Shown here in pieces: positions 15,716-24,633 of a stretch of DNA of 36,407 bases. The notes under the pieces were generated by a model. The model was not told the DNA's origin. It saw nothing but the letters and a program-made list of their open reading frames with translations, and did no database searches. The stretch lies in contig NZ_JAFLVT010000010.1 of the NCBI RefSeq assembly GCF_017316025.1, forward strand, positions 1 through 36,407, written 5' to 3'. How positions within the stretch are numbered: position 1 is the first letter of the stretch; each line of letters begins with the position of its first letter. Position numbers and translations under genes: made by a program. Origin of the DNA: Candidatus Enterococcus myersii. GTDB taxonomy: Bacteria; Bacillota; Bacilli; Lactobacillales; Enterococcaceae.

Positions 15716-16657
15716 ATGATGTCAGTTATTGAAGTGAAACATGTGACCAAGGACTATGGACATGGACGTGGAATATTTGATGTTTCTTTTGAGATAAATG
15801 AGGGAGAAGCTTTTGGATTCTTGGGACCGAATGGTGCTGGAAAGTCGACAACTATTCGCCACTTAATGGGCTTTTCTAAAGCTGATGAGGGAGAACTTTC
15901 TATTAATGGAAAAGATAGTTGGAAATCAGCAGCCAATATTAAACAAGATGTTGGTTATTTACCTGGAGAGTTGGCTTTTCCAAAAGGAATGACAGGAGAC
16001 CAATTTATCGAGTTCATGGCAAATGCAAGAAAAATTACTGATATGACAAGGACAGAGCAGCTTAAAGAGCTCTTTAAAGTAGATACTTCTAAAGAGATTA
16101 AAGAAATGAGTCTTGGGACCAAAAGAAAGCTAGCGGTCGTTACTGCTTTTATGCATAATCCAAAAATATTGATATTAGATGAACCTACTTCAGGATTAGA
16201 TCCTGTTATGCAAGAACGCTTCATTCAATTTATCTTAAAAGAAAAATCAGAAGGGAAAACAATTCTCCTATCTAGTCACATCTTTACTGAAGTGGATGCA
16301 ACATGTGATCGCATTGCCATCATTAAGAATGGGGTAGTGGTTTCAACAGTTGAATCCAATGAATTGAAGCAGAGTACGAATAAATCATTCAAAATTGAGT
16401 TTGCTAGTTTTGAGGATTATCAGAAGTTTATAGAAAATACCGAATTTACTATTCCAACTAAAAGACCTGAACAAAATCAAGTTAAACTAAGCTTAACGGA
16501 TCAGAAGATGCAAGAATTTTTTACAGAATTAAGTAAGGTAAAGGTAAATTTTATTTCAGAAATTAAATTTACTTTGGAAGATTACTTTATGGACTTTTAT
16601 GATCGTAAGAAAACAGTGGCTGCTGGAGAGGAGAATTTGCGATATGGCTTACATTGA
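15716..16657 (+). CDS. ABC transporter ATPase, first of two in exporter operon
   Basis: A 313-aa ATPase of the ABC-2 (drug/antimicrobial export) type. It has Walker A GPNGAGKST, a degenerate signature MSLGTKRK (usual LSGGQ), Walker B ILILDEPTSGLDP and SSHIF (switch His). A C-terminal domain of about 90 residues after the switch region is typical of this family. It begins MMSVIEV; either Met may be used, after AGAAAGGTAGGA. It overlaps the second ATPase by 14 nt. The two ATPases are paralogues (same VKDYGxGRGIFDV-like opening and same C-terminal ending LEDY), so they may form a heterodimer driving the single permease. Confidence 0.92.
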   Translation: MMSVIEVKHVTKDYGHGRGIFDVSFEINEGEAFGFLGPNGAGKSTTIRHLMGFSKADEGELSINGKDSWKSAANIKQDVGYLPGELAFPKGMTGDQFIEFMANARKITDMTRTEQLKELFKVDTSKEIKEMSLGTKRKLAVVTAFMHNPKILILDEPTSGLDPVMQERFIQFILKEKSEGKTILLSSHIFTEVDATCDRIAIIKNGVVVSTVESNELKQSTNKSFKIEFASFEDYQKFIENTEFTIPTKRPEQNQVKLSLTDQKMQEFFTELSKVKVNFISEIKFTLEDYFMDFYDRKKTVAAGEENLRYGLH

Positions 16658-17537
16658 TATTAAACATTTGACTAAGGATTATGGAAATGGACGCGGAATA
16701 TTCGATGTATCTTTAGAAATTGAAAAAGGAGAAAACTATGGCTTAGTAGGTATCAATGGTGCAGGGAAAACGACTACTATCCGGCACTTGATGGGTTTCC
16801 TGAAACCTGATGAAGGAAGCGTCACTATTAATGGACTTGATGCCACCAAAAGTAGTGCAGAAGTCAAACGTTATGTATCTTATATTCCTGGTGAGATCAA
16901 TTTTCCAGGAAACAAAACCGGTGAAGAGTTTTTAAAAGATCAAATCTATTTATCTGGACGCGGAAGTTGGGAACGTGCTAAAGAGTTAAGTAATCTTCTT
17001 CAATTAGATGTGACGGCCAATGTGCGTTCCATGAGTAAAGGGATGAAACAAAAAACAGCTATTGTTTCAGCATTTGCATCTAATGCAGATATCTTAATTA
17101 TGGATGAACCAACTACAGGTTTAGATCCTCTAATGCGTGACATCTTCCTTGATCTTTTAAAACAAGAAAAGAAACAAGGAAAAACGATTCTTATGTCTAG
17201 CAATATCTTCCAAGAAGTGGAAGATGTCAGTGACCGAGTCGCAGTCATCCGAGAGGGCAAAATTATTGATATCACAGACATGGCAGACATTCGTTATAAC
17301 GAGAATAAAAGTTATCGAATGGAATTTAAATCACTTGCCGATTTCGAACGTTTCTTAAATTTAGGATACCAATTGACTATGGTAAAAGCGGAAGATTTAC
17401 AAGTTGTCGTTCAAATTCATGATAAAAATATTAATTATCTCATTCAAGATTTAAAAGATTTTGACTTGGTCTATTTTAAAGAAATTAAGTTCTCATTTGA
17501 AGATTATATTACTGAGATATTTAAGGAGGGAGTATAA
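16644..17537 (+). CDS. ABC transporter ATPase, second of two in exporter operon
   Basis: A 297-aa ATPase, paralogous to the one just upstream. It has Walker A GINGAGKTT, signature MSKGMKQK and Walker B ILIMDEPTTGLDP. At the switch position it reads MSSNIF, with Asn where the first ATPase has His (SSHIF). This suggests an asymmetric pair in which one site hydrolyses poorly. The start at 16644 (MAYIDIKHL) is preferred: GGAGAGGAG lies just before it, whereas the frame opening at 16599 begins deep within the previous gene. The stop abuts the permease ATG (17538). Confidence 0.9.
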   Translation: MAYIDIKHLTKDYGNGRGIFDVSLEIEKGENYGLVGINGAGKTTTIRHLMGFLKPDEGSVTINGLDATKSSAEVKRYVSYIPGEINFPGNKTGEEFLKDQIYLSGRGSWERAKELSNLLQLDVTANVRSMSKGMKQKTAIVSAFASNADILIMDEPTTGLDPLMRDIFLDLLKQEKKQGKTILMSSNIFQEVEDVSDRVAVIREGKIIDITDMADIRYNENKSYRMEFKSLADFERFLNLGYQLTMVKAEDLQVVVQIHDKNINYLIQDLKDFDLVYFKEIKFSFEDYITEIFKEGV

Positions 17538-19007
17538 ATGTTTTCAAAACCAATATTTAAGCAAAGTATCAAAACCAATTGGAAACTATGGGCAATTATC
17601 ACAATCGTCGCTTCAGTCATTTTATCTGGTTTCATCATAGGTTATGATGCGGAAGGATATGCATCGATTGCCGCTGCAGCGAAAGGAACCGCTTTTTCCA
17701 GTCTTCTCTCATCAATGGACAGTCTCTTAGGAAACTTAGAAAATTTCTATAAACTGATTGGTCTTATTCTTGGAATTGTTTATGTTGTATTTACAGCAAA
17801 TACTCTTGTAGTGAGCGAGGTAGACTCTGGATCTATGGCTTATACTTTATCAACACCCATAAAACGTTCAAGTGTCATTTTTACCAAATCGCTTTACCTC
17901 ATCTTATCGGTTATTTTAATGTATGTCATTGTTTCATTAGCCGGTTTAGGTGCCTCTCAATTAAAGTACAACAACGTGACGGGCTATCCGATCACAGAGG
18001 ATATAGAAAAAGCATCAGAAACATTAGATAAAAGTGAAGGTTATCTATCTGAACATTTATATTTAATTAAAGATAATGAACAAGCTATGCGAGATGCTGC
18101 TGAAGCTCGCGATATGGATCTGGACGCCTATTCAATATACTTAGGAGAGGTCATCAAGGATCACTCCTATGAAGAGGCTGCAAAAATTATCACCGATGAA
18201 CGTCGGGATATCTATGAAGATGATGATGACATGGAAGATGATGATATTGAAATCACAACTGAGGAATTGATCAAAAACCCGGCGATGATATTAGCAAGTA
18301 ATGACGCATTGAAGGCTGGTGCAAGTGTACAAGGAATTTCTGTTAATGAGTACCGTCAATTTCTAGCAGATGAAATAACTGCACTTAAAGCTGAAAAGAA
18401 TGAAGAAAATAAAGGAAAATCTCAGCCAACTGTCATGATTACGAAAGCCAATCGCGAACTCTTATTACAGGCTGTTATTGACTCTTCTGCAAAGGCCTTA
18501 AATATGAATAGTGCCCAAGTGAAAGATAATTTGACTTTAATTAAAGATCCTACCGCTTTAGAGGCGTCTATGAAAGCAACTGATTTAAATAAAAAACAAA
18601 TCATTACGATGGCAAACCATACCATGGTATCATCTGCAAGATCTGTCGATGCTGCTCTGGAATTTGATACAGAAACTTATTTTTGGTTAAGTCTTGGTCT
18701 ACTCATCTTAATCCTAGCCATAAGCTCTGTTTCATTCTTCGCATCAACTCTATTTAACCGCTCAGGATTAGCTTTAGCTATCGGTGGGGGGATACCATTT
18801 GCTTTCTTCCTACTTACTATGGTTCAGCAACTGATGGACGATGCTCCAGTTATACTCGAGTATCTAACGATAACAACTCTATTTGATACAGATGCGATAT
18901 TAGCTAGTGGCGAGTTTGGTTGGGGATTAGTTGCTTTAGGAACCATTGCTTTCGTTCTATATGCAGCGTCAAATGTTATCTTTACAAAGAAAGATTTACC
19001 ACTTTAA
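17538..19007 (+). CDS. ABC-2 type exporter permease with large extracytoplasmic loop
   Basis: Membrane protein of 489 aa, partner of the two ATPases. One membrane segment is near the N-terminus (about residues 16-36), with two more around 68-88 and 108-130. A hydrophilic region of about 230 residues (about 140-370) follows, with an acidic patch EDDDDMEDDDIEI. Three segments lie at the C-terminus. The large loop is unusually long for an ABC-2 permease and could bind substrate or shield the cell from a membrane-active compound. The substrate is unknown. The AAGGAGGGAG site overlaps the end of the upstream gene. The gap after it (19008-19216) shows no gene. Confidence 0.88.
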   Translation: MFSKPIFKQSIKTNWKLWAIITIVASVILSGFIIGYDAEGYASIAAAAKGTAFSSLLSSMDSLLGNLENFYKLIGLILGIVYVVFTANTLVVSEVDSGSMAYTLSTPIKRSSVIFTKSLYLILSVILMYVIVSLAGLGASQLKYNNVTGYPITEDIEKASETLDKSEGYLSEHLYLIKDNEQAMRDAAEARDMDLDAYSIYLGEVIKDHSYEEAAKIITDERRDIYEDDDDMEDDDIEITTEELIKNPAMILASNDALKAGASVQGISVNEYRQFLADEITALKAEKNEENKGKSQPTVMITKANRELLLQAVIDSSAKALNMNSAQVKDNLTLIKDPTALEASMKATDLNKKQIITMANHTMVSSARSVDAALEFDTETYFWLSLGLLILILAISSVSFFASTLFNRSGLALAIGGGIPFAFFLLTMVQQLMDDAPVILEYLTITTLFDTDAILASGEFGWGLVALGTIAFVLYAASNVIFTKKDLPL

Positions 19008-19216
19008 TATTGAAAGAACTATCAGTAAATTCCTTAGCAGCTACCGATAAATGAAGAGAATATAATGTGAGAAAGAGAATGAGACGGGCAAGATGATCTG
19101 ATAACAGTTGACCTGGCAACTAATAAGTATTGGAGATGGTGCGAAGTAAGATTGATAAGAAATGGATAAAGGATTAGATTTAATACAATGTCTTATCACG
19201 ATTCTAATGATTTGAT

Positions 19217-20552
19217 GAGAGTGTAAAATATTTTGTGTAAATAGAAAAAAGGAAGTCCCTTCTGTAGAATAGAGTTACCACAATACATTCACAGAAAAGA
19301 GGACTTCCATATGAACGATTTTACTACAGAAATTCTAAAGACTCTAGCGAACAAAGGCGATTTGAATGAATTATTCCGTGTCCATTTGGAAAAAGCTGTC
19401 AATACGCTTCTCAAAACGGAGTTAACGGCTTTCCTCTATTACGAAAAGTACGATCGCATTGGTTTTAACACGGGTAATTCTCGTAACGGCTCCTATGACC
19501 GTACGGTCAAGACCGAGTACGGGGAACTTCATCTCCAGATTCCGCGCGACCGCAACGGCGAGTTCAAGCAACAGACTGTTCCTGCTTATAGACGGACGAA
19601 TGATACCTTAGAGGAGACCGTCATTCACCTCTTCCGAAAAGGTATTACCATGTCGGAAATCGCAGACTTGATTGAGAAAATGTATGAGCATCACTACACG
19701 CCCCAAACCATGTCCAACATGACTAAAGTGCTGACTGAAGAAGTAAATGCATTTAAAGTTAGAACTATAAATGATAAGTATGTCGCTATTTTCATGGATG
19801 CTACTTATATTCCTTTAAAACGGCAAACCGTCTCCAAAGAAGCAATCTATATTGCCATTGGTATACGAGAAGACGGCACTAAAGAAGTACTAAGTTATGC
19901 GATTGCACCAATTGAATCTATCACGATTTGGGAAGAGATTTTAATAGACCTCCAGCAACGTGGCGTGAAAAACGTCCTCCTTTTCATCACGGATGGCTTA
20001 AAGGGGATGGCAGGGGCCGTGCAGCGGTTCTACCTCAAAGCCCGTTTTCAACATTGCTGTGTGCACGTTTCCCGTAATATCAGTCACAAAGTGCGTGTCG
20101 ATGATCGTAAGGAAGTCTGTGATGATTTTAAAATGGTGTATCAAGCGTCATCTAAAAAGGCGGCATTGGAAGCACGTGGTGCTTTTGCGTAAAAATGGAA
20201 AATCAGCTATCCAAAAATGGTGGAATCGATCCTTTCGAACGATTACCTGCTCACTTTCTATGATTTCCCATTAGCCATACGCAAGACTATTTACTCTACG
20301 AACTTGATTGAATCCTTTAATAAGCAAATCAAGAAATACAGCCACCGCAAGGAACAGTTCCAAAATGAAGAGTCGATGGAACGTTTCTTAGTCTCGTCTT
20401 TTGATACTCACAACCAAAAATTCCTAGGTCGCAGTCATAAAGGTTTCCAACAGGCCGAAGGCGAGCTCGAACAAATGCTGAGTCAACCAATGGAGAATTA
20501 GAAACAATCTACAGTAGGGAAGAACCATTTACACAAAATTATTGACGCTCCC
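19217..20552. mobile_element. IS256-family insertion sequence (defective)
   Basis: Imperfect terminal inverted repeats of about 26 bp: left GAGAGTGTAAAATATTTTGT... (19217-19242), right complement GGGAGCGTCAATAATTTTGT... (20527-20552). They share TTTTGTGTAAAT. They flank one transposase frame. The 8 bases before (GATTTGAT) and after (AACTAAAA) do not match, so no target duplication is visible; the element may have recombined after insertion. Confidence 0.85.
19311..20501 (+). pseudogene. IS256-family (mutator-type) transposase with in-frame nonsense codon
   Basis: DDE transposase of the IS256 group. The first catalytic Asp is in IFMDATYIPLK, the second in LFITDGLKGM, and the Glu in STNLIESFNKQIKK. 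Full length would be 396 aa. A TAA at 20190-20192 interrupts the frame after GAFA; the reading continues in the same frame with KWKISYPKMVESIL, so this is a single-base nonsense change (probably GAA to TAA), not a frameshift. The catalytic Glu lies after the stop, so the 293-aa product would be inactive. A frame opening at 20217 would give only the last 94 residues. Confidence 0.9.
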
Positions 20553-20817
20553 AACTAAAAGTGTCAAAACAATGATGAAATCATTTAGTTCTTATAAATT
20601 AGACAAGAGAAAATAAATATTCCATATCTACTTTATTGGATCCATAACATGACTAAATTCTGAATACTTTTTAAAGCTTATCATTTGGTAAAACTGAATA
20701 TAAGTTAATTATATAGACTGAAAATTTTGAATTTTCAGAATAGAACAACAAAATTTTTTAAAGGGGCAATATTAATGTTCTGAGATAATCAAATCTTACC
20801 GAAAATATCAAAAGTCC

Positions 20818-20846
20818 AATGTGACACAATCGGATTCTGTCACATT
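20818..20846. promoter_or_regulatory. 29-bp near-perfect palindrome upstream of the integrase
   Basis: Arms AATGTGACA and TGTCACATT extend inward with AATC/GATT and one mismatched pair, centred on GG. It could be an operator or recombinase-binding site. The gap 20553-20817 shows no gene. Confidence 0.5.
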
Positions 20847-20870
20847 CGTTAAAATCGCTCCATCCTTACA

Positions 20871-20912
20871 GGCTCTAAGAGAAAATCACTTTTCTTTTAG
20901 GGCCTTTTTTCT
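20871..20912 (+). terminator. Rho-independent terminator upstream of the integrase
   Basis: GGCTCTAAGAGAAAA (20871-20885) pairs with TTTTCTTTTAGGGCC (20890-20904), two mismatches or wobbles, followed by eight T. No gene precedes it on the plus strand within 350 bp, so it probably belonged to a lost gene or insulates the integrase. Confidence 0.85.
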
Positions 20913-20981
20913 ATAGCTTGTTTAAATGTGACTTATTATCTGTTATAATCATATTAAGTAACATTTGAGAGGGGACTAAAA

Positions 20982-21581
20982 ATGAAGAGCGTAGAACCGA
21001 TTCGCGACAAAAAAAAGATCGATGCCATGAAGGCCATTTTGGCTTCCGGAAAATATGGGCAACGAAATTTGGTGCTTTTTTCGATTGGGATCAATACAGC
21101 CTATCGAATCTCCGATTTAAGACAGTTGAAATTAAGTGATGTATTAGAAATTTCTCGTGGACGGGTGATTGTCAAAGAACGTCTGGCCATGAAGGAACAA
21201 AAAACGGCCAAACACAATTCGGTCTTCATTTCGAACAAATTACGAAAAGTGATTCTCGATTATGTTCAATCGGAATTTTCTGAGCAGTTACAAGCACAAG
21301 ACTTCAGCAAGTATTTGTTTCCAAGTCGAAAAGGAGCAGATACGCCTTTGACCCGACAAAGCCTTTGGCGGATCATTCATGAAGCAGGAACTGCAGTTGG
21401 GTTAAAAGAAATTGGTCCCCATTCGATGCGTAAGACCTTTGGCTATTTTTTGTACAAGCAAGGAACCAAAACAGAGATCATTCAGTCGCTGCTCAACCAT
21501 TCTTCACAACGGGAGACCTTACGCTATATTGGAATCACCCAGGAAGACAAAGATACTGCCGTAAAGAGTTTGGATTTATGA
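20982..21581 (+). CDS. Tyrosine recombinase/integrase, short plasmid type
   Basis: A 199-aa protein that is essentially a bare catalytic domain: Arg in NTAYRISDLRQL, HSMRKTFGY (His-x-x-Arg), LLNHSSQR, and the nucleophile Tyr in TLRYIGI. The usual N-terminal arm/core-binding domain is missing or very short, as in many lactic-acid-bacterial plasmid integrases. Likely role: resolution or integration of the plasmid or island. The promoter is TTTAAA (20921-20926), 17 nt, TATAAT (20944-20949), and GAGAGGGG precedes the ATG. The Fic gene follows 57 nt later and may be cotranscribed. Confidence 0.93.
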   Translation: MKSVEPIRDKKKIDAMKAILASGKYGQRNLVLFSIGINTAYRISDLRQLKLSDVLEISRGRVIVKERLAMKEQKTAKHNSVFISNKLRKVILDYVQSEFSEQLQAQDFSKYLFPSRKGADTPLTRQSLWRIIHEAGTAVGLKEIGPHSMRKTFGYFLYKQGTKTEIIQSLLNHSSQRETLRYIGITQEDKDTAVKSLDL

Positions 21582-21638
21582 CAGAATAATGCCCTATATA
21601 CCCTATATAATAGAAGGAAAAATTCAAGAGGTGAGAAA

Positions 21639-22349
21639 ATGAACGAATAAAAGCAGCCTAACTTTCCTGATAAATACCACTTATCTCGCAAAGAATCAGT
21701 GTATTTATTGAAGAAAAACATGGTGGAACTGGTGTATAATGCGGGAAAATTTGAAGGATTGAATACAACGCTATTACAAACAGAAGAGATTATTAAGTAT
21801 AATCGGGCCAATAACGTGACTGTAGATGATGTCCTGACCGTCGTTAACTTAAAAAGAGGCTTTGAAATGCTTTTAAACGACGTACAAGAGCCCTTGTTAG
21901 AGACAAGTAAGCGGATTAATCGAATCGTTGCATCGGAGGATGCGCTTTTTCCCGGTGAAATACGAACCGGTGGGGTAGAAGTATCGACTATTCAAGGAAG
22001 ATATGTGCCACCAATGTTAACTGAAGACGAGGTAAACAATCAGTATGGTGAGATAATGAATCAAGAGATATCAGAAACTGAAAAAGCCCTACGATTGTTT
22101 CTATTCATTTCGAAAAATCAAATATTTTGGGACGACAAAAAGAGAACAGCATTGTTAACTGCTAATAAGATCAAGTTTAGCAAAGGGTTAGGATTGTTAT
22201 CCGTTCCTGAAAGTGTATTTGAAAAATTTAATGTGTTGCTTTCCGTTTATTACAATAGTAATGAAGATATAGATGTGGAAAAGATATTGGATTTTATGTA
22301 TTCCAATTGTATTTTTGGTATTAACTATTTGCGAAAAAATAAATTATAA
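21639..22349 (+). pseudogene. Fic-domain protein with early stop and degenerate active site
   Basis: The natural start is the ATG at 21639, after AAGAGGTGAG, but the fourth codon is TAA (21648-21650). The frame then reads on (KQPNFPDKYHLSRKES) to a GTG at 21699, from which 216 aa are open. The Fic core should read HPFxDGNxRT; here it is NQIFWDDKKRT (residues 140-150 from the GTG). The catalytic His is Gln, and the phosphate-binding GN is DK. An N-terminal GKFEGLN resembles the inhibitory-helix motif but lacks its Ser/Thr. The gene is probably inactive; Fic proteins normally AMPylate targets and often act as toxins. Confidence 0.78.
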
Positions 22350-22775
22350 TTTAAGAGGTATTTGTAAATGATAATTTCAGAAGAAGCAAAATAGCTAGCA
22401 TATTTTTTAAGATGTCTCAGCATAATAGATAGAGCTTATCTTTTTGTTTACTGTTAAAAAAAGGTGTGGGATTTTTTAGAAGCATATGATCATGATGGAA
22501 GAAAAATTGGAACCGCTATAAAAGAAGAAAGTAGTTTAGTGTGTGGATTTGGTATATATGTTAATCAATCCTTAATTAAATATAATTTGGCATTCAAGGA
22601 ACTAGTCTACCGATAATTATTCTGCACAAAAAAGATAGCCTAGATAAAAAATAATAAATAGTTTCTTGATTAAAATATCAGAAGTCAGAGTTTAGAGTCT
22701 ATAACATAATATGGATTTTTTGCTGATTAATCTTACTATCCCATAGATACTAAAAATACTAGTTAAGATAAATAT
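22350..22775. other. Intergenic region with a 50-codon gene fragment
   Basis: No complete gene. A plus-strand frame from about 22461 to the stop at 22614-22616 reads KKVWDFLEAYDHDGRKIGTA and continues to FKELVYR. It has no start, looks like the tail of a lost gene, and is not recognised. The rest is AT-rich with many stops. Confidence 0.35.
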
Positions 22776-22832
22776 AATAGTCACAATTGACACGATTTAT
22801 TTAGTGACATTTGTGACTATTCATTTTATAAT
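22776..22832 (+). promoter_or_regulatory. Autoregulated promoter/operator of the Xre-ImmA-PIN operon
   Basis: An inverted repeat of 18-bp arms with 16 of 18 matches: AATAGTCACAATTGACAC (22776-22793) and GTGACATTTGTGACTATT (22804-22821), 10 nt apart. The right arm begins with GTGACA (22804-22809), a -35, followed 17 nt later by TATAAT (22827-22832). Binding of the HTH protein there would block the -35. AAGGAGGTG precedes the ATG at 22853. Confidence 0.8.
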
Positions 22833-22852
22833 TAGTAAGGAGGTGAATATCG

Positions 22853-23200
22853 ATGGAAAAAATATTAGAACAGATAAACGTATTGGTGCAGGAAAAAAAG
22901 CTTACACAGGACTATTTAGCAAAGAAAATGGGCATTTCGCGCAGCTATGTTGCAATGCTTTTGAAAGGAGATAGAGTTCTCAATAAAGATTTGATATTTA
23001 AATTTGCAGAGGTGTTAGGTGTATCTGTGGAGGAACTTTTAAATTCGAGTGCTATTAAAGATGGGGACTTTATTATTCGAACCAGAGGAGAGTTTAACTC
23101 TAGATTAGCACGTAATAAAATGTCTAAAGTGAAAGTACAAATAGATGATTATATTCGTCTGAAAGGAATCTATGAGAATGAACGAATCGCTTCGAGATAA
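22853..23200 (+). CDS. Xre-family HTH regulator (antitoxin-like)
   Basis: A 115-aa protein with an N-terminal HTH of the Xre/cro type (about residues 8-62: KKLTQDYLAKKMGISRSYVA and VLGVSVEELL). The C-terminal 50 residues are charged and unassigned. It is first in an operon with an ImmA/IrrE protease and a PIN-domain protein, and overlaps the next gene by 29 nt. The strong operator just upstream suggests autoregulation. The likely role is repressor or antitoxin of the module. Confidence 0.9.
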   Translation: MEKILEQINVLVQEKKLTQDYLAKKMGISRSYVAMLLKGDRVLNKDLIFKFAEVLGVSVEELLNSSAIKDGDFIIRTRGEFNSRLARNKMSKVKVQIDDYIRLKGIYENERIASR

Positions 23201-23879
23201 AATTCATAAAGAAGCAGGACAAGTAGCTATACTTTTCTTAAAAGAACTTGAAAGCTTAGATTTTATTGGTCCGACGATTGAATCAATTGCTGAAATTAAA
23301 AAAATAAATTTAATTTATGACACAATCAATGACTCTGAAGCAGAAGGATTTAGTGCGACCAAGCAGAACTTAAAATTTATATTTATTAATTCAAACTTTA
23401 ATTTAAGACTTCAAAAATTTACAATTGCACATGAGATTTATCATTTGGATGAAAATATTGCTGAAATTAAAAATGTTTTAGAAAATGAGCGTGCTGCAGA
23501 TCATTTTGCAGCTAATGTATTATTGCCAGAAGAAGTGGTCTTTGATAAATATCGAAGCTTAAGAAAATTGAAATACAACGATATTGAAATTTTTTTTTCA
23601 CTATCAGATTTATCGCAGGTCCCATATGAAACTTTATATAAAAGGTATAAAGAATTAAATTTATCCACAACAAAAATTGATGGATTATTAAAAGATATTA
23701 AATTGGAGAATAATGATCCCTACCTAAAAGAAATGGAACATAAATTACAACTATTACGAAATAAATCTGCAATTGATAGTTCTGAATTGGATCAACCAAC
23801 ATGCAAGAAATATTTTGGAAAGTTAGAAACACTGAGTATGTATTTCGAACAAAACAGTGTGGAGGCAAATAATGGATGA
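23172..23879 (+). CDS. ImmA/IrrE-family (COG2856) putative zinc metallopeptidase
   Basis: A 235-aa protein with the zinc-site motif HEIYH in FTIAHEIYHLDENI, followed by ERAADHFAANVLLPEEV, whose Glu would be the third ligand. This is the classic ImmA/IrrE arrangement. Such enzymes cleave cognate Xre regulators (as ImmA does ImmR) or serve as antitoxin in COG2856 modules. The C-terminal 80 residues are helical and charged. It overlaps the HTH gene upstream by 29 nt and the PIN gene downstream by 8 nt, showing tight coupling of the three. Two starts are possible (23172 and 23178). Confidence 0.9.
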   Translation: MRMNESLRDKIHKEAGQVAILFLKELESLDFIGPTIESIAEIKKINLIYDTINDSEAEGFSATKQNLKFIFINSNFNLRLQKFTIAHEIYHLDENIAEIKNVLENERAADHFAANVLLPEEVVFDKYRSLRKLKYNDIEIFFSLSDLSQVPYETLYKRYKELNLSTTKIDGLLKDIKLENNDPYLKEMEHKLQLLRNKSAIDSSELDQPTCKKYFGKLETLSMYFEQNSVEANNG

Positions 23880-24483
23880 AAAAATTTATACATTCATTGA
23901 TGCAAACATACTTATTTATATATATGAATTTAAAAAATTTGCAGTAGACGAATGGCTTGAAGAACTATATGGTGCTATCTTTATTCATAAAGAGGTTATG
24001 AGCGAATTAATTCTTGTTGAGATGAAAGAATATTATCAAGATAAAATTGAAAAATCCTTAACATGGAAGTTATTCGATCCAGAAGATGAGCAACAATTGA
24101 CAGAGGAAGAATACGATATTTATCAAAGTATTTTCGAAGATATTCGAGAAAAATTCACTCAATTCCAAAATGGTAGAAGCTACAAATCTACAACTGATAG
24201 TGGGGATATTGCAATTTTGGCAGGATGTTTATTCCAGCAAGTTTCACTGATAACCAGTCAAGATTCTGATTTCAGAAAATTTTTAGATATATCCAACTTA
24301 AAGGTTTCTTCTGGTGGTGAAGAGGTTCCTGATAAAGATATAGAAATTCATGATTTATTAAATCTAGGCAATCTATTGTTAGAAAAAAATATATGTACCA
24401 GAAGTCAGTACAAGCAATTTTGTAAAGCTATTATAGGTGCTAAAAACTTTCAATCTTTAGAAGAGCATTTAAACGGTTCATAA
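23872..24483 (+). CDS. PIN-domain protein, DUF4411-like (putative toxin RNase)
   Basis: A 203-aa protein. The PIN fold is indicated by acidic residues in the right order: FIDANILI, MSELI, TDSGDIAILA and TSQDSDFRKF, which could form the metal centre of a ribonuclease. The match to the DUF4411 subfamily is from memory of its ImmA/Xre partnership. The ATG at 23872 (MDEKIYTF) is chosen because GGAGG lies 6 nt before it. It overlaps the ImmA stop by 8 nt. By analogy it is the toxin, kept in check by the upstream pair. Confidence 0.8.
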   Translation: MDEKIYTFIDANILIYIYEFKKFAVDEWLEELYGAIFIHKEVMSELILVEMKEYYQDKIEKSLTWKLFDPEDEQQLTEEEYDIYQSIFEDIREKFTQFQNGRSYKSTTDSGDIAILAGCLFQQVSLITSQDSDFRKFLDISNLKVSSGGEEVPDKDIEIHDLLNLGNLLLEKNICTRSQYKQFCKAIIGAKNFQSLEEHLNGS

Positions 24484-24501
24484 TTTGAGAGGGGAATTGA
24501 T

Positions 24502-24633
24502 ATGGAAAAAAATTTTAGTAATAGAACTTTGGAAAGTTTAACCAAGAGTAATCCAAGCAATGGTTCTGAAACAAGAAGTATCGGAAATCCGAAGCCTGTA
24601 AGAACTACAGCGAATCCACCAAAAACAAAATAG
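24502..24633 (+). CDS. Small 43-aa protein at the end of the Xre-ImmA-PIN operon
   Basis: A short frame with a good site (GAGAGGGG, 7 nt) before ATG 24502, 18 nt after the PIN gene. The protein is polar, rich in Ser, Asn, Thr, Lys and Pro (SKPKPVRTT-like C-terminal run PKPVRTTANPPKTK), likely disordered, with no membrane segment. I do not recognise it. Its spacing and ribosome site argue that it is real and cotranscribed. It could be a fourth component or a leftover. Confidence 0.55.
   Translation: MEKNFSNRTLESLTKSNPSNGSETRSIGNPKPVRTTANPPKTK

Noticed and set aside
20059..20274. Frameshift explanation for the broken IS256 transposase
   Set aside because: The two parts (19311 and 20217) are in the same frame; a TAA at 20190 is the only break. 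The overlapping frame at 20059 has unrelated sequence.
19209..20560. 8-bp target duplication around the IS256 element
   Set aside because: GATTTGAT on the left and AACTAAAA on the right do not match.
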